A DNA stretch of 64,000 bases from Seriola aureovittata. Its lineage: Eukaryota > Chordata > Actinopteri > Carangiformes > Carangidae. A model generated the notes under the pieces. The model did not search any database. It worked only from the letters and a program-made list of their open reading frames with translations, and was not told the DNA's origin. The position numbers and the translations under genes were made by a program. Positions 31,130-42,933 of this stretch are shown here, piece after piece (the stretch's first letter is position 1; the number at the start of each line of letters is the position of its first letter). Location: positions 15,308,001-15,372,000 of the forward strand of contig NC_079371.1 of assembly GCF_021018895.1 (NCBI RefSeq), in the 5' to 3' direction.

Positions 31130-33820
31130 CTCCTCTCTCTTGATCCAATCTAACTGATGAGCACAGTGACCTACATTTAGCAGTGGAATTAACATCTAGT
31201 ACGACACTACTGCAACACTCATCCACAAGCATGAACGAATATTGGAAAATATCGCAGCAGTGTCATTTCTTCTGTATGTACCTAAAACATTATGTTGGCA
31301 CAGGTAAGAATGCCTATTTTAGAATGGGTCATGATGGTGCTTTGCATTGTCCCCTGCTCACACACACAGTATTAGTATATACAGCTGCAGAGCATGACAT
31401 TCTGCATATCATGATTGTGCATTATTCAGGAAATGACTGCACGGCAGCAGCAGCAGCCAGGATTATTAATATTCATGTAATTTAAAGCCTGGGGTAGAAT
31501 CTCCTAGCACATAAAAATAAGGGCAATGCAGCTGCCTCTGTTACAAGACGGCAAGTTCCAATTTCAGTCTTGCATGAATATGGCTTAGAAGAAATGTGTC
31601 TTATAAGTATTCATCATGTTGGGTATGTTAGCTGGTTTCAGCACAGTTTATGTAATGTGAAAAAGAGATACAGAGAAAAAGAGATAAAATACAGACATAG
31701 AAAATGGATAGAAACTCATTCTGGGTCAACTCATTGATTGTGGTAGTTGAGTGTGGTGTTGATGAGGCTGTAATACTAACGTAACAGAGTAATAAAAATA
31801 GTGTACTATGTGGGATTTAAAGAGACAGGAAAATAATGAATTGTCTTACCTGTTCGATCAAAATGGAAGTTTCATTCAGGAAGATCAACAAGAAAGGAAA
31901 GGAGAAAAAAGAGAACAGTTAGTATGAATCCTGATAAATCCTGAAAAAAAACAGTTTAGTCAGATCTTATAACATTCATTTACATTCATATGCATTATGT
32001 ACATATCCACAGGGAAATAATGAAATTTGGGTTGATCTTGTGACATATCTGACACTATGATGTTGTAAAACTGCTCCAAAGAAGTCACCATGAACAAAGT
32101 GCAATAGGAGAACTTCCATGGGCTGATTTCACCAAGATACACTTAATGAATAATTAAATGAATGAATTAAATACTTTGTTGGTCTTGGTAAATAATAATA
32201 AAACATTGTCAACCAAGCTAAAGTTTCAGCTTGCTCAGCTGTGTTAGTCTCCATTCCCTCCTCAGAACATTATTAGCAAACCAAAAATGGAGCTGTGGAA
32301 CTTCCTCTTTTTAAATTAAACCATCAACTTTGACTGTCAGCTGGCAGCAGACACCTTTAAGACTGCTCTCACCTCTAATATAACCTGTGTTGAAAAACCT
32401 TTTTGAAACTTTCAGACTTAAAGTTAGTCTATTTTTGGCCATTTAATTATATAAATTATGCCTTAACTTACCAGACTTCATCACTTAAAAAGTGTCAATG
32501 AATTATCAACTCTGGTGAATGATGTGCTAGAATCATCTAGTTGGGTGATAACATGGCATCAAATTGAAGAGAATGAAGAACAAGAATTTGAGGTCTACAC
32601 AGTTATCAAGTTAAAAATATTGTCTCTATACAGACATGCAGCTTAAAGGTGTCAGCAAGAACACTCCTAGAATTATATATGCAATGTGTCAGCGGTTTTC
32701 CAAAATTTCATCCCCTACTTTGCACAACGTGTGTATAAAACAAAACTACATTCATGCGATTAAAGTCACTGGAAACTCTGTGATGTTTGTGTTAATTGCC
32801 TTAAGCCATGCTGTTGCTGTTGACATATTTTTCTATCACTCCAATTCTGTCAACTACACTGCTTAAAACAGTATTCGTATGCTCTAGATAACAATTAAAA
32901 AAAAAAAAAGATTAAGCACTGCTTCTTTTCCCCCTCCTACCATGGCTGAAATTAGGAGCACAAATGGGCCTTCAGCTATAACACCAAGAGGAACACACAT
33001 GGATTCATATGTAAATTCTTTTGATGACAAAAACTATCTGCTTCACTACCATGACACAGTCAGCAGCAGGCAGGAACACACACACATACAGCCACTTTAT
33101 GTAACATAGACACATCACCATTTAACTGTTGTATAAGACCCTAACCACTGACCTGAGTGAAGCTTCAGTAACTGTCAACATACATACATATAAAATAAAT
33201 ATTATTTTCTCTTGTTAATGTGACTTTAAAAGTGCTTTGCTTTTTTTGTTTTTTTTTTTTGTTTTTTTTTTACTGTTTTGTATTGCATGTTTACTTTTGT
33301 ATGGCTGAAACCTTTGTGTCATTATGCTAAAGATGTTTTAGTAGAGTCTTATTGAGAGGTGGTCTCAAAAAACAACATGACTTGAAAAAAAAAGAAAAAA
33401 GTTTATCCACAACAACTTGTATCTGTTGAAAGTTGCAACTTTCAGTGGGATTTCTGAATGAAGCACATTTAAGTGAATAATGTCTAATGTAAAGAAGATG
33501 TCACATCAAGGAAGGCAGCAAACCTCTGAAAGATCATCTCTAAATTCAAGAAGTAACATCTTAATAGATGAAATATAAGTAATGAATTCATCAGGCTTTC
33601 ATGCCTGACCATCAAAAATCTATGACTGAAAAATGTCCTTTTTCAATAAATTTAAAGCTGAAAAGGAAGGCAGTCTGTACCTTTTATATAATGCACAATA
33701 AAAAGAAAAAATAGGTGCCATGAAGTAAACAGCCATATTTATGACAACTGGATGAGTCCTTAATTTAAAACTCTTTCTACTATGGATTGGTGTCAGCTGA
33801 CAATGCGACAAAGACATGCA

Positions 33821-33833
33821 TGCAAGTTTTTTT
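33821..33833. repeat. SINE target-site duplication, left copy
   Basis: The sequence tgcaagttttttt is repeated at 34007-34019 on the other side of the SINE. Confidence 0.75.
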
Positions 33834-34006
33834 AAGTAATTTTTTGGGGCATTTTTTTGCCTTTATTCTATAGGACAGTGAGAGAGAGACAGGAAAGAGA
33901 GAGAGAGGGGGGATGACATTCAGACTTGAACCCATAGCCACTGCGGTGAGGACTAAGCATTTTTGGTAAGTGCGCTACCAGGTGAGCCACCGAGGCGTCC
34001 CCAGGG
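33834..34006 (-). mobile_element. tRNA-derived SINE
   Basis: On the minus strand the head resembles a tRNA gene: an A box (TGGCTCACCTGG, plus 33978-33989) followed by a B box (GGTTCAAGTC, plus 33923-33932), then a CT-rich body and a tail with ATAAAGGC and ATGCCCC. The 13-bp direct repeat tgcaagttttttt at 33821-33833 and 34007-34019 is a convincing target-site duplication. I recall similar elements as abundant in percomorph fish, but cannot name the family. It is retrotransposed by a partner LINE and encodes no protein. Confidence 0.8.
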
Positions 34007-34019
34007 TGCAAGTTTTTTT
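34007..34019. repeat. SINE target-site duplication, right copy
   Basis: Matches 33821-33833 exactly; the T run continues two bases further here. Confidence 0.75.
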
Positions 34020-35031
34020 TTCTTGTTCATTAGAGTTGTATTGTTGTTATGATGCCCATCAGTTTTAGTTTCTGTTATGAATGTCCTTACCCTGTGTCCT
34101 TTTACAAGTTCTGTGCAAAAGGTCAGTAGGCCAGTGGAGAAGTAGAACACACTTTTCTCTTCATGTTTATTTTTCATTAAATGTATACAGTCTGTTTGAA
34201 TATTTTTCAATTTGTGACATATAGCACTGGGTGTTTTTTATATGTCTCTGTCACACAAGAAATCATGTGTTATTTTGTGAAAACATAACATAGCAATATC
34301 AAAACTGGGTTGAAGTGTTCCAAGTACAAATGAACTATAAGTAAAGGTGCAAAAACATAAAAAGAGGCAAAGACAGGTACCGCAGCAACAAAGCAAAACA
34401 ATAACCGCTAAGATTATATTCCCTCCTCTCAGAAGACACATTGATAGAGTAGTCAAAGTGGTCTACCATGCATTTTTACTGCAGGAAATAAGACACATCA
34501 ACTAGATGTAGGCTAATTATTTAATTGGTTGTATTCCTCTTTAAAACGGACAATCCAATATTTATGACAGACAAAGAGAGACTGCTAACTAGACGGAGTA
34601 GAAGACTAAAATGAGGCAGGCAAACAAGACAAGCCTGACTAAATTTACCACAAACAACTGCCAGTTGTCGATACAAACAAGAATAATTACTTTAATACTA
34701 TTTTCAAAAACATTCCAAAAGATAGACTGGGTACAAGGTTAAGATTGCCTCTGTATTTAAATCGGATCATGGGGGATAAAGTTGAAATTAATAGCAGATC
34801 TCCAAGACCATTACAAAACATTTTGATTCACTAACAGCATATTCATGCATAAATAGATGTGTAGAAAAATGCCATAATACAGTATGGGGTTTTCTAGTGA
34901 TTCTATAAACCATGAGAAAATCTGACGCAACCATCATGTATTTGACAGTCAGAAGGTCCAAATTTCTTGCACAGAGATTATTTGGACTCTCATTTGACCA
35001 CGTAGCATGGATGAGGTACACCTGCCCTCAC

Positions 35032-37416
35032 CTTCAGACTAGCTCTGTCTGTACTGGTGCGCCTTAGGGTGTTTTTTTGATAGGCTGCACTCCTTTTCTT
35101 TAGTGTGTCAGTGTCTGTGCTTGAGCCAAAACGAAAATCGCCTCTCCACGACCCAGTGGTCAAGAAGGAATCATACCGATCATCTTTCAGCAGGGTCCCA
35201 CAACGACTTAAATCTGTAAAGCTAGGGGGGCAATACGTGGTGGGGAATACGGGGAGACTGGTGGCGGTTGAACGGTACACATAACCACGCCGACAGAGCT
35301 TAAAATAAAACACTCCACTGATTAAAAGGATGAAAAGAGAGGAAACGGTTGAAAGAGCGATAATCAAATAGAGCGTTAAATTGTCTCTGTCCTGTGATTC
35401 ATCAGCAAGCTCAAAAAGTTCGCTTAAAACAGGCAGACCGTCACCAATTATTACGCTGACTGTAGCAGAGGCGGAGAGAGATTCCGACCCGTTATCCGTT
35501 ACCAAAACGACAACAGTTTGTTTCGGTTCGTCGTCCTCTATGAATGTTCGCGTTGTTCTGATTTCTCCTGTGTGCAGACCTACTGTAAACATGTTAGGCT
35601 GCGTTGCTTTGATTATTCTGTAGGAGAGCCAGGCGTTATGGCCAGAGTCGGCGTCCACAGCAACCACTTTAGTAACCAGGTAGCCTTTAGGCGCTTCAAC
35701 TGGCACCATATCTTCAGCTATGAACCCGGTGCTTTGGACAGGATATAGCACAACGGGTGTATTGTCATTTTGGTCCTCAATGAAAACATTTATAGTACAG
35801 GTAGTGGAGAGTGCGGGGTCGCCTCCATCTCGAGCTGTCACCTTAATTTGGAAGTGGACTGATTGTTCATAATCAAAGAGACGCGATGTGAAGAGCTCCC
35901 CTGTTTCTGAGTTGATGGTAAGAAAAGAGGACACTTCTGACTTTGTGTCCTTTGATATTTGGTACAGTACTTTAGCATTAGATCCATCGTCCGTGTCTTC
36001 TGCTGTCACTTTCATCACAAACGTGCCAACGGGTTGGTTTTCCAAAATGTTGGCATTGAACTCGCTCTGCGTAAAAGTTGGGCGGTTATCATTTACATCA
36101 TTAACCACGATTGTTAGAACTTTCACACTGGAGAGTGAGGAAGAGCCAGCGTCAGTGGCAGTGACTGTGATGTTGTACTCTGGTTGAAGTTCCCTGTCTA
36201 GTATTCCGTCAGTCACTAACATGTAATAGTTTTTCACCTCTGATAAAAATTTAAATGGAACATTGTCTGAGATCGAACACGTGACGCGCCCACTGCTTCC
36301 TGTGTCCAGGTCATAAATATTAATCAGAGCAACCATAGTTCCTGGTTTAGAGTCTTCAGCCACGTTAGCAGAGACTGACTTTATTTCTATCACTGGTTTA
36401 TTATCATTTACGTCAATTACATCAATTATTAGTTTACAGTGAGAGGCCTGACCTCCGCCGTCTTTTGCCTGAACATCCAGCTCGTGAGTACTGGCCTCTT
36501 CATAGTCAATAAGACCTGTCACCTTTACTTCTCCACTCAGAGGGTTCATTTCAATAACTCCTGCCATCTTGTCTGAGAGGTGACTGAAAGAGTAGGTTAT
36601 CTCTCCATAAACACCTTCATCTAAGTCCGTGGCATTCAGTGTTGCTATGACAGTTCCTACGGCCGAGTTCTCTGGCACAGAGGCTTTGTAAACTCGTTGG
36701 CTAAAAACTGGGACATTATCATTGGCGTCCAGAACATGGATATGGATAGAAGCAGTTCCTGATCTGAATGGACTTCCCCCGTCAATTCCATTGATTTTAA
36801 GCACATGTTCAGCTTGTGCCTCCCGGTCCAACGTTTTCTTGAGAACTAGTTCCGGATAAGCATTGCCATTTATTTGGGTAGTCATTTCCAGTGTAAAATG
36901 GTCATTCGGGCTCAGTTTATATTCACGGACAGAGTTGGTACCCAGATCTGGGTCATGCGCGCCCTCCAACGGAAATCGCCTCCCTAGAACTGTGGATTCC
37001 ACTAAATCTAAATTTATTTCTCCCGCAGCAAAGACGGGGCTGTTGTCATTTATATCTGTAATATCCAAAACTAAGCTATATGCTTGAAGTGGATCTTCAA
37101 ATAAGAGCTGATACTGGAGGATGCAGACAGCTGCTTGCGCGCAGAGCTCCTCTCGGTCTATCCGCTGGCTGATCAGAAGATTGCCTGACGCAGTGTCCAG
37201 TTCACACAGCTGGCTGGTTCCTTCTGCAACAACCCGGGCTCTGCGAGCATCAAGCTCCGTCACTTTCAGCCCAAGATCCCGCGCAACATTCCCGATAACA
37301 GACCCTCGCTGCATCTCCTCTGGAAGAACATAGCGGACTTCTCCAAACGAAAAACCGAAAGGAAGGCTGAACAACAAAAAAAGCAGCCACCGTTTTAAGT
37401 TTACTCGCTGGTCCAT
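35032..37416 (-). CDS. Protocadherin variable exon VE10 (outlier type)
   Basis: Complete exon of 795 codons. I chose the ATG at 37416 (MDQRVNLKRWLLFLLFSLPFG), a compact signal peptide before EVRYVLPEE; in-frame ATGs upstream to 37548 add a hydrophobic stretch and cannot be excluded. Six cadherin repeats with DINDN, DANDN, DVNDN, DVNDN and DQNDN linkers, membrane helix ~682-705, and a 90-residue cytoplasmic segment unlike both neighbours (GTLLKDDRYDSFLTTGSWRG...), ending ...DRASLK at a GTGAGG donor in phase 0. EC1 lacks the GENIQYTELKTDKG type of sub-array A. It stands alone between the two homogenised sub-arrays, so it may be an older subtype. The promoter box is unusually far (415 bp). Confidence 0.95.
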
Positions 37417-37591
37417 TATTAAACATGCTTTCAGAAACAAATATACTATCGACATTATGGATAAATCCAAAAGATATACAACCAAATATAGAACTGAAAA
37501 TGCCGCTGTAATGCAACGTTTCCCTGCTTCTCTAGCTGAGTTAATCATGCTCTATTAGGGGAGCTGCCAGCTTGGATTCCTCTCGCTATCC

Positions 37592-37594
<3 letters not shown>

Positions 37595-37634
<40 letters not shown>

Positions 37635-37652
37635 TCTCACACACACACACAC
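37595..37652. repeat. (TC)n then (CA)n microsatellite
   Basis: 18 TC units followed by a short interrupted CA run. It lies between the VE10 start and its CSE-like box, which partly explains the longer spacing there. Confidence 0.95.
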
Positions 37653-37830
37653 GCTAACCCACTCGCTCACAAGCACTCTCGCTCTCTCTCTTCTTCTCTC
37701 CCCATACACACCCACACAAACACGCTTGCATACACAGCCCTTGGCTCTAACCCAGTACTCCAGTTCCACTGACACAAATAGGGTGAGACAGGCCATAGCA
37801 TCCTCGAGTCAGTGAGTCAGACATTATAAA

Positions 37831-37850
37831 AGAGCGTCACCCAGAGACTG
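37831..37850 (-). promoter_or_regulatory. CSE-like promoter element of VE10
   Basis: The plus strand agagcgtcacccagagactg keeps AGCGTCaC and a trailing agag as in VE2. It is 415 bp from the chosen start, with the TC/CA repeat in between. Confidence 0.5.
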
Positions 37851-38245
37851 AGAGGATAATTACAACAGTGGACAGTATGCAATGATATTATATTTGTTCA
37901 TATTTTAATATAAGCTTGTGCCACACCTGACCATGGTAAGCCCAGGAAAACTCAGGTTGTGTTAACTTAATATTACACAAGATGAATAACATCCATGTTT
38001 GAAGAAGCAGAGGATGGACACACTAAAAGCAACACATGTCTAAAGTAATGCAATACTATACAGTACCTTTGCAGTGAATACCACCTGCTTCTTATATGCT
38101 ATCTTATATGTCTAATTTAATTATTCCTCATTTTGATTCTTCTGACATAGTGATTTTACTAATATTTTCAGACTAGAGTTTGTGGTGTGGTATTGATTGA
38201 ATTGCATTGCACTGGATATTAACACACTCATACTGTAAGTGTAGA

Positions 38246-38690
38246 GATGGCAGTGGACTTTGCACACACACTCCTCCAGCTAATCATACTCAATAACAAT
38301 ATGCTGGCCATGGAAACCAGCAAGTTTCTGGGATCTACAATCTCCCAGGAACACAGGTGGGTCTACAACATAAACTCCATTACAGGTACAAAGTTACTTC
38401 CTATGTTGCTGAGGAAGATTAGCTGTTGATCTAGTTCTACACTGCCATTACTGAGTTTGTTCTCTGCACATCAATCACAGTCTGGTCTGGACAGGAACGG
38501 GTTTGAACATTGAGTTAAATCTCCCAAAAATATGTCTGGGGCCAAATCACACAGCATCCAGGACTTGTATGTCTTACAAAATACAGGGGGCAGGGAAAAA
38601 ATCACTGCAGACCCCTCACACCCTAAGCATTAATTGATTCAACTTCTTCCTCTGGTAGGTGCTACAGAGCACACACACACAAACAACCAA
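38246..38690 (+). mobile_element. Decayed LINE fragment (3' end of a non-LTR reverse transcriptase)
   Basis: Translated in shifting plus-strand frames, the stretch shows motifs typical of the C-terminal end of L2/CR1/Rex-like reverse transcriptases: KFLGSTIS, then FYTAITEFVLCTSITVWSG, then ITADPSHPKH and a degraded LPSGRRYR-like end. Stops and frameshifts interrupt it, so it is inactive. Clade assignment is tentative and the boundaries are approximate. Confidence 0.65.
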
Positions 38691-40241
38691 CACCACCCAA
38701 CACAGTTTCTTTCAACAAGTCACACTCAGCCAGTTATAGAAGCCATTGTGCAATAACATTTACATAATATCCCCTCAGTATGATATACAAGACCACTGTA
38801 AACATTGAAGATGGATTCCTCCATCGATATATACCAATAGTGCAAACTCTGAATGAAGAGTAACTTATGATCAACACAGTATTATGCAGCAGTGAGTCCA
38901 GAGAGAAAACTTCCAGATGTCAGAAGAAGCTGCAGCTGGACTGACTGATGTTTTTCTGGTATGTGACAAACATTCAAGTCGGCTTTATGAGAATTCCATA
39001 GTGCATCAAACTACAAACAGAGAATTTGACAATATGAAATAAATCACTGTTAACCACAGTGTCCAACAAAAAAATAAAATGCATGTTAAAACACCTCAAA
39101 CATGACAGTAAAGAAAGTCAGGACCAGTGAAAGTGCAGTAATGGAGAAAACACTAATAAGAGGTCTACTCTTATACTCTGCTATGAATAAGGTGGAGTTC
39201 TAAAAATGTATTTTGTGTAACACTCAGAGATTCAAAGGATAACAAATTTGTAAGTTTAATTTTCGTTTTGCCCCGACCACCATTGATAACTACAAAATAA
39301 AATGAGTCCAGCATTTAAAGTTGTTGTAAAGGCAGGATGAGCACACAACAGGAGGGTATTTTTGATACAAATTACAAAGAGTTCAGAGATGTACTGCTGC
39401 TCCGAGAAACTTTGTTATTTAAAGTCAACTGACTATATGATTTTATAACTGGACATATTTTACTGCTCCTGCTTAAGGATAAATGTAATAAAAATCTGTA
39501 GAGCTACTGTGACATAGTACGCTTTCAGCTTGATATATTGGATATTCCACTTAAAATTATTGAAAGGAATATAAGGTTATTGCCTGCTGAGTATTGTTTC
39601 ACTTTATTATGAGTCTGATTTGTGTGTAGATAGATTTACATTTGTTGCTTGATGACCAGTGTTAGACAAATTGAACACCTGTCTTTACAATCAACAGTGA
39701 AATAAGGATTGAAATAATTAATTGAGTTCTGGGAAACCTAATTAGCTTGATAAACCAATCAATGTTACAACAGCAATTTGAAGTCACTGCTAATGTTCAG
39801 TGCCATTCTCCATCCGTCATTTGAAAAGGTGGAGTACCTGAGTATATGGTTACCTAGATATTTTCTTACAATTACAATTTTTAAAAATTTAAAAATTACA
39901 ATAAAAAGTAAACTGGTGTAGACTAGTTAGGGTCAATAAACAATGATATTTAAGCCAGAGAAAAAATGTTGAAAAAAATATTTTCAATGTTTTCTCTAGC
40001 AAATGTGATACTAAACTCTACTTCTCTTTCAGATATGTAAGTTTAAGTAAAATATCAAGGGATTGAAAAAATATCTTACACTGAAACTAAATGGAGCAAT
40101 GTGTTATTAAGGTGAAAACATTAAAAGAAGGAAAACATAAATAATTTGGATTAAAACATTAAACTCAGTGAGACTAAAAAGGAAGAACATATTAGAAAGA
40201 CTGGTCGAGCCCCCCAAAAACAATGGGTAAGGAAATCACTG

Positions 40242-40262
40242 TTCAGCACCAAGGACAGAGAA
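40242..40262 (+). promoter_or_regulatory. RE1/NRSE-like site downstream of VE11
   Basis: On the plus strand TTCAGCACC, AA gap, GGACAGAGAA. The left half and GGACAG are perfect. It lies ~310 bp downstream of the VE11 donor, beyond the GT repeat, in the opposite orientation to the sub-array A sites except VE2. Confidence 0.62.
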
Positions 40263-40332
40263 TCAAGCCAGACAGTGAGATATATTCTCCTGACAACATG
40301 AACTCACGTGAACAAACGGAGGCACGTTGGCC

Positions 40333-40432
40333 GTGTGTGTGAGTGTGTGTGAGTGTGTGTGTAGGTGTGTGTAGGTGTGTGTAGGTGTGTGTGTGTGTGT
40401 GTGTGTGCGCGTGTGCGTGTGTGTGTGTGTCG

Positions 40433-40495
<63 letters not shown>

Positions 40496-40511
40496 CGTGC
40501 ATGTGTGTGTA
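40333..40511. repeat. (GT)n microsatellite, partly interrupted
   Basis: About 180 bp of GT repeats with AGGT, CGCG and CGCT interruptions on the left and a pure run from about 40436 to 40490. It starts ~60 bp downstream of the VE11 splice donor, inside its intron. Confidence 0.96.
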
Positions 40512-40569
40512 TCAAAATGTTGAAAATGTTTCACAGATCTGGGACTGATGACATGGAACATGTCCCTAC

Positions 40570-42933
40570 CTCAGGAGATTCATTAACATCCCCAAACGCA
40601 TCAGCAAAGTCAGTAAGACTTTTCTTCAGAGTCTGGTCAGCAGGAAGTGTGTTGTCATTGTAAGATGTCACGAACTTAAAGTCACTGGTTCTAGAACCTG
40701 TTGTCAGGTACGCGTCATAATTGTAAGTGCTGCGTAAAGTTCCTGTGCCGTCAACATCTGCATAATTAGGAGGCAGATAAGCGCTGGGGATGGCGACTGC
40801 TCCGTCAAACAACAGTCTGGGCTTTCTCCTGCGACAAAACCTCACACCCAGAATGATGATGATGAAAGTCAGAAAAAAGGTGGACACAGACACCAGAGCG
40901 ATGATCAGGTAAGAGGTCAGTTTGGAATTCTTCTCATCATAAGAAATATCCTTCAGTTCTGGCACCTCAGCCAAGTTATCAGAAATAAGTAAATACATGG
41001 AACAGGTGGCAGAGAGAGAGGGCTGTCCGTTATCTTTCACTGCCACAATAAGGTTCTGTTTCATGCTGTCAGATTCAGAAATGTCCCACTGTGTCCTGAT
41101 CTCTCCGCTGTGGAGACCAATAGTGAAAAGTCCCGGATCAGTGGATTTCACTATATGATAGGACAGCCAGGCGTTCTGTCCGGAGTCTGCGTCCACCGCT
41201 ATCACTTTGGACACCAGGGAGCCTCCGTGTGCAGCTTTGGGGACCAGCTCGGTCATGAAGGAGTTACCCTCCGGGGCGGGGTACAGTATCTGAGGAGAGT
41301 TGTCGTTCACATCTGATATGAAGACACTCACGGTCACGTTGCTGCTGAGCGGAGGAGAACCGTTGTCTCTGGCCATCACGTGGACTTTAAAGCTCCTGAA
41401 CTGTTCATAATCAAAAGACCTCACAGCGTGGATCACCCCCGTGTCTCCGTTAACAGACAGATAGGAGGACACCGGGGCACCGTTCACCTCACCAGCTAAC
41501 AGAGAATAAATCACTGTACCGTTTTGTCTCCAGTCGGGGTCTCGAGCACTAACGGAACATAAAGTGGAGCTAGGTTTGTTATTTTCAGTCACATATGCGC
41601 TGTACGACTGTTCCTCAAACACAGGTGGGTTGTCGTTGATGTCAGCTACAGATAACTCAACAGTTTTAGAGGAGGACAGAGGTGGAGAGCCCTCGTCAGT
41701 GGCAGTGATTGTAATGTTGTAATCAGACACTAGTTCACGGTCCAGTTGTCCTGTGGTCACCAGAGAATAATAGTTTTTAATAGAAGGAACCAACTTAAAA
41801 GGGACATTCTGCTGAATGGAGCAGCGGACCTTTCTGTTATTCTCTGAGTCTCTGTCCTGCACGTTAATGATGCCCACCTCTGTGCCAGGTGGAGTGTCTT
41901 CTGGTATGGGATTAGTCAGTGATTTCATATTGACTACAGGGGCGTTGTCATTCACATCAGTGATAGAAATTATTACTTTAGCATAGGATGAAAGCCCTAA
42001 CCCATCTTTTGCTTTAACGCGTATTTCAAATGTTGTAGTAGTTTCATAATCAACAGCACCGATTACTCGTATCTCACCTACTTTACGGTCAATACTAAAT
42101 ATCTTCTTCACATCTTCAGTAACGTGTCCAAAGTCATATGTCACATCTCCATTGACTCCCTCGTCTGCATCAGTCGCCCTCACTGTGACCACCACAGTAT
42201 CTAAAGGAGAGTTTTCAGGCAGACTGGCTTTATAAACGGCCTGGCTAAACACTGGGGCGTTATCATTAGCATCCAGCACAGTGACGTGTATGACTACGGT
42301 ACCTGATCTCTGAGGGGAGCCACCATCTAGAGCCGTGACGAGCAAATTAATGTCCTCTTGTTTTTCACGATCAAGCTCTTTATCAAGAACGAGCTCTATT
42401 GTGTTTCCGTCAACAGCCAAAACGAAATTCTCGTTCTTCTTAAGGCTGTAGTGTTGAACTGAATTTTGGCCTACATCCGCATCGTGTGCCTCCTCTATTA
42501 CAAAACGAGCTCCCCTGACTGCCGACTCTTGAATTTCTATATTGATAAGTTCTTCGTTAAACTGTGGTGAGTTATCATTAATATCTTGGACGTGAAGACT
42601 AATCCGATGAAGTTCAAGAGGATTCTCCAGCACGAGCTCATGTTTTAGGATGCACGAAGCCTTTTCTCCACAAAGCCCCTCTCGGTCAATCCTGTCGGCA
42701 ACAATCAATTCTCCGTTATTCAGGTTTATGTCACAGTAACGTTTGTCAGTCCCGTCAGTGTCAATGCGGGCTCTCCTTTTAGAGAGCACGCCCGTTTCCA
42801 GCCCGAGATCCTTGGCTATATTCCCAATAACTGATCCTCGTTTCATCTCCTCTGGAAAAGAATAGCTCATGTCTCCATATGCGATACGCAAAAAAAGAAA
42901 GAGGAAACAGAACAATATCATTTTAGAATCCAT
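40570..42933 (-). CDS. Protocadherin variable exon VE11 (sub-array B)
   Basis: Complete exon of 788 codons. The ATG at 42933 ([20 protein letters not shown]) is a typical signal peptide before DMSYSFPEE; the open frame continues upstream without a credible start. Six cadherin repeats (DINDN, DANDN, DVNDN, DINDN, DVNDN linkers), membrane helix ~672-695, and a 93-residue cytoplasmic segment with [27 protein letters not shown] and [15 protein letters not shown], ending NESPE at a GTAGGG donor. It is nearly identical to VE12 throughout the ectodomain. Its last eight cytoplasmic residues differ from VE12 and VE13. CSE-like box ~160 bp upstream. Confidence 0.96.

Larger units (their letters stand above)
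37417..40569. other. 3.1 kb spacer between VE10 and VE11
   Basis: Non-coding. It contains the VE10 leader, TC/CA microsatellite and CSE-like box, a decayed LINE fragment, an RE1-like site at 40242-40262 and a long GT repeat. Nothing was recognised between about 38760 and 40200. Confidence 0.5.

Noticed and set aside
31330..31360. Possible RE1 site (ggtgctttgcattgtccc)
   Set aside because: Only the ggtgct part matches and the right half-site is absent at canonical or expanded spacing.
33923..33989. A tRNA gene on the minus strand at ~33.9-34.0 kb
   Set aside because: Only the A and B boxes match; the cloverleaf does not close, and the flanking duplications plus CT-rich tail show it is a SINE.
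37417..37548. Longer N-terminus for VE10 starting at 37548
   Set aside because: It would place a second hydrophobic segment before a complete signal peptide. The shorter start gives the normal family layout, though the longer one is not excluded.
40243..40663. Thr-His and Cys-Val repeat frames around 40.3-40.6 kb
   Set aside because: They are translations of the GT microsatellite and of the antisense of VE11.
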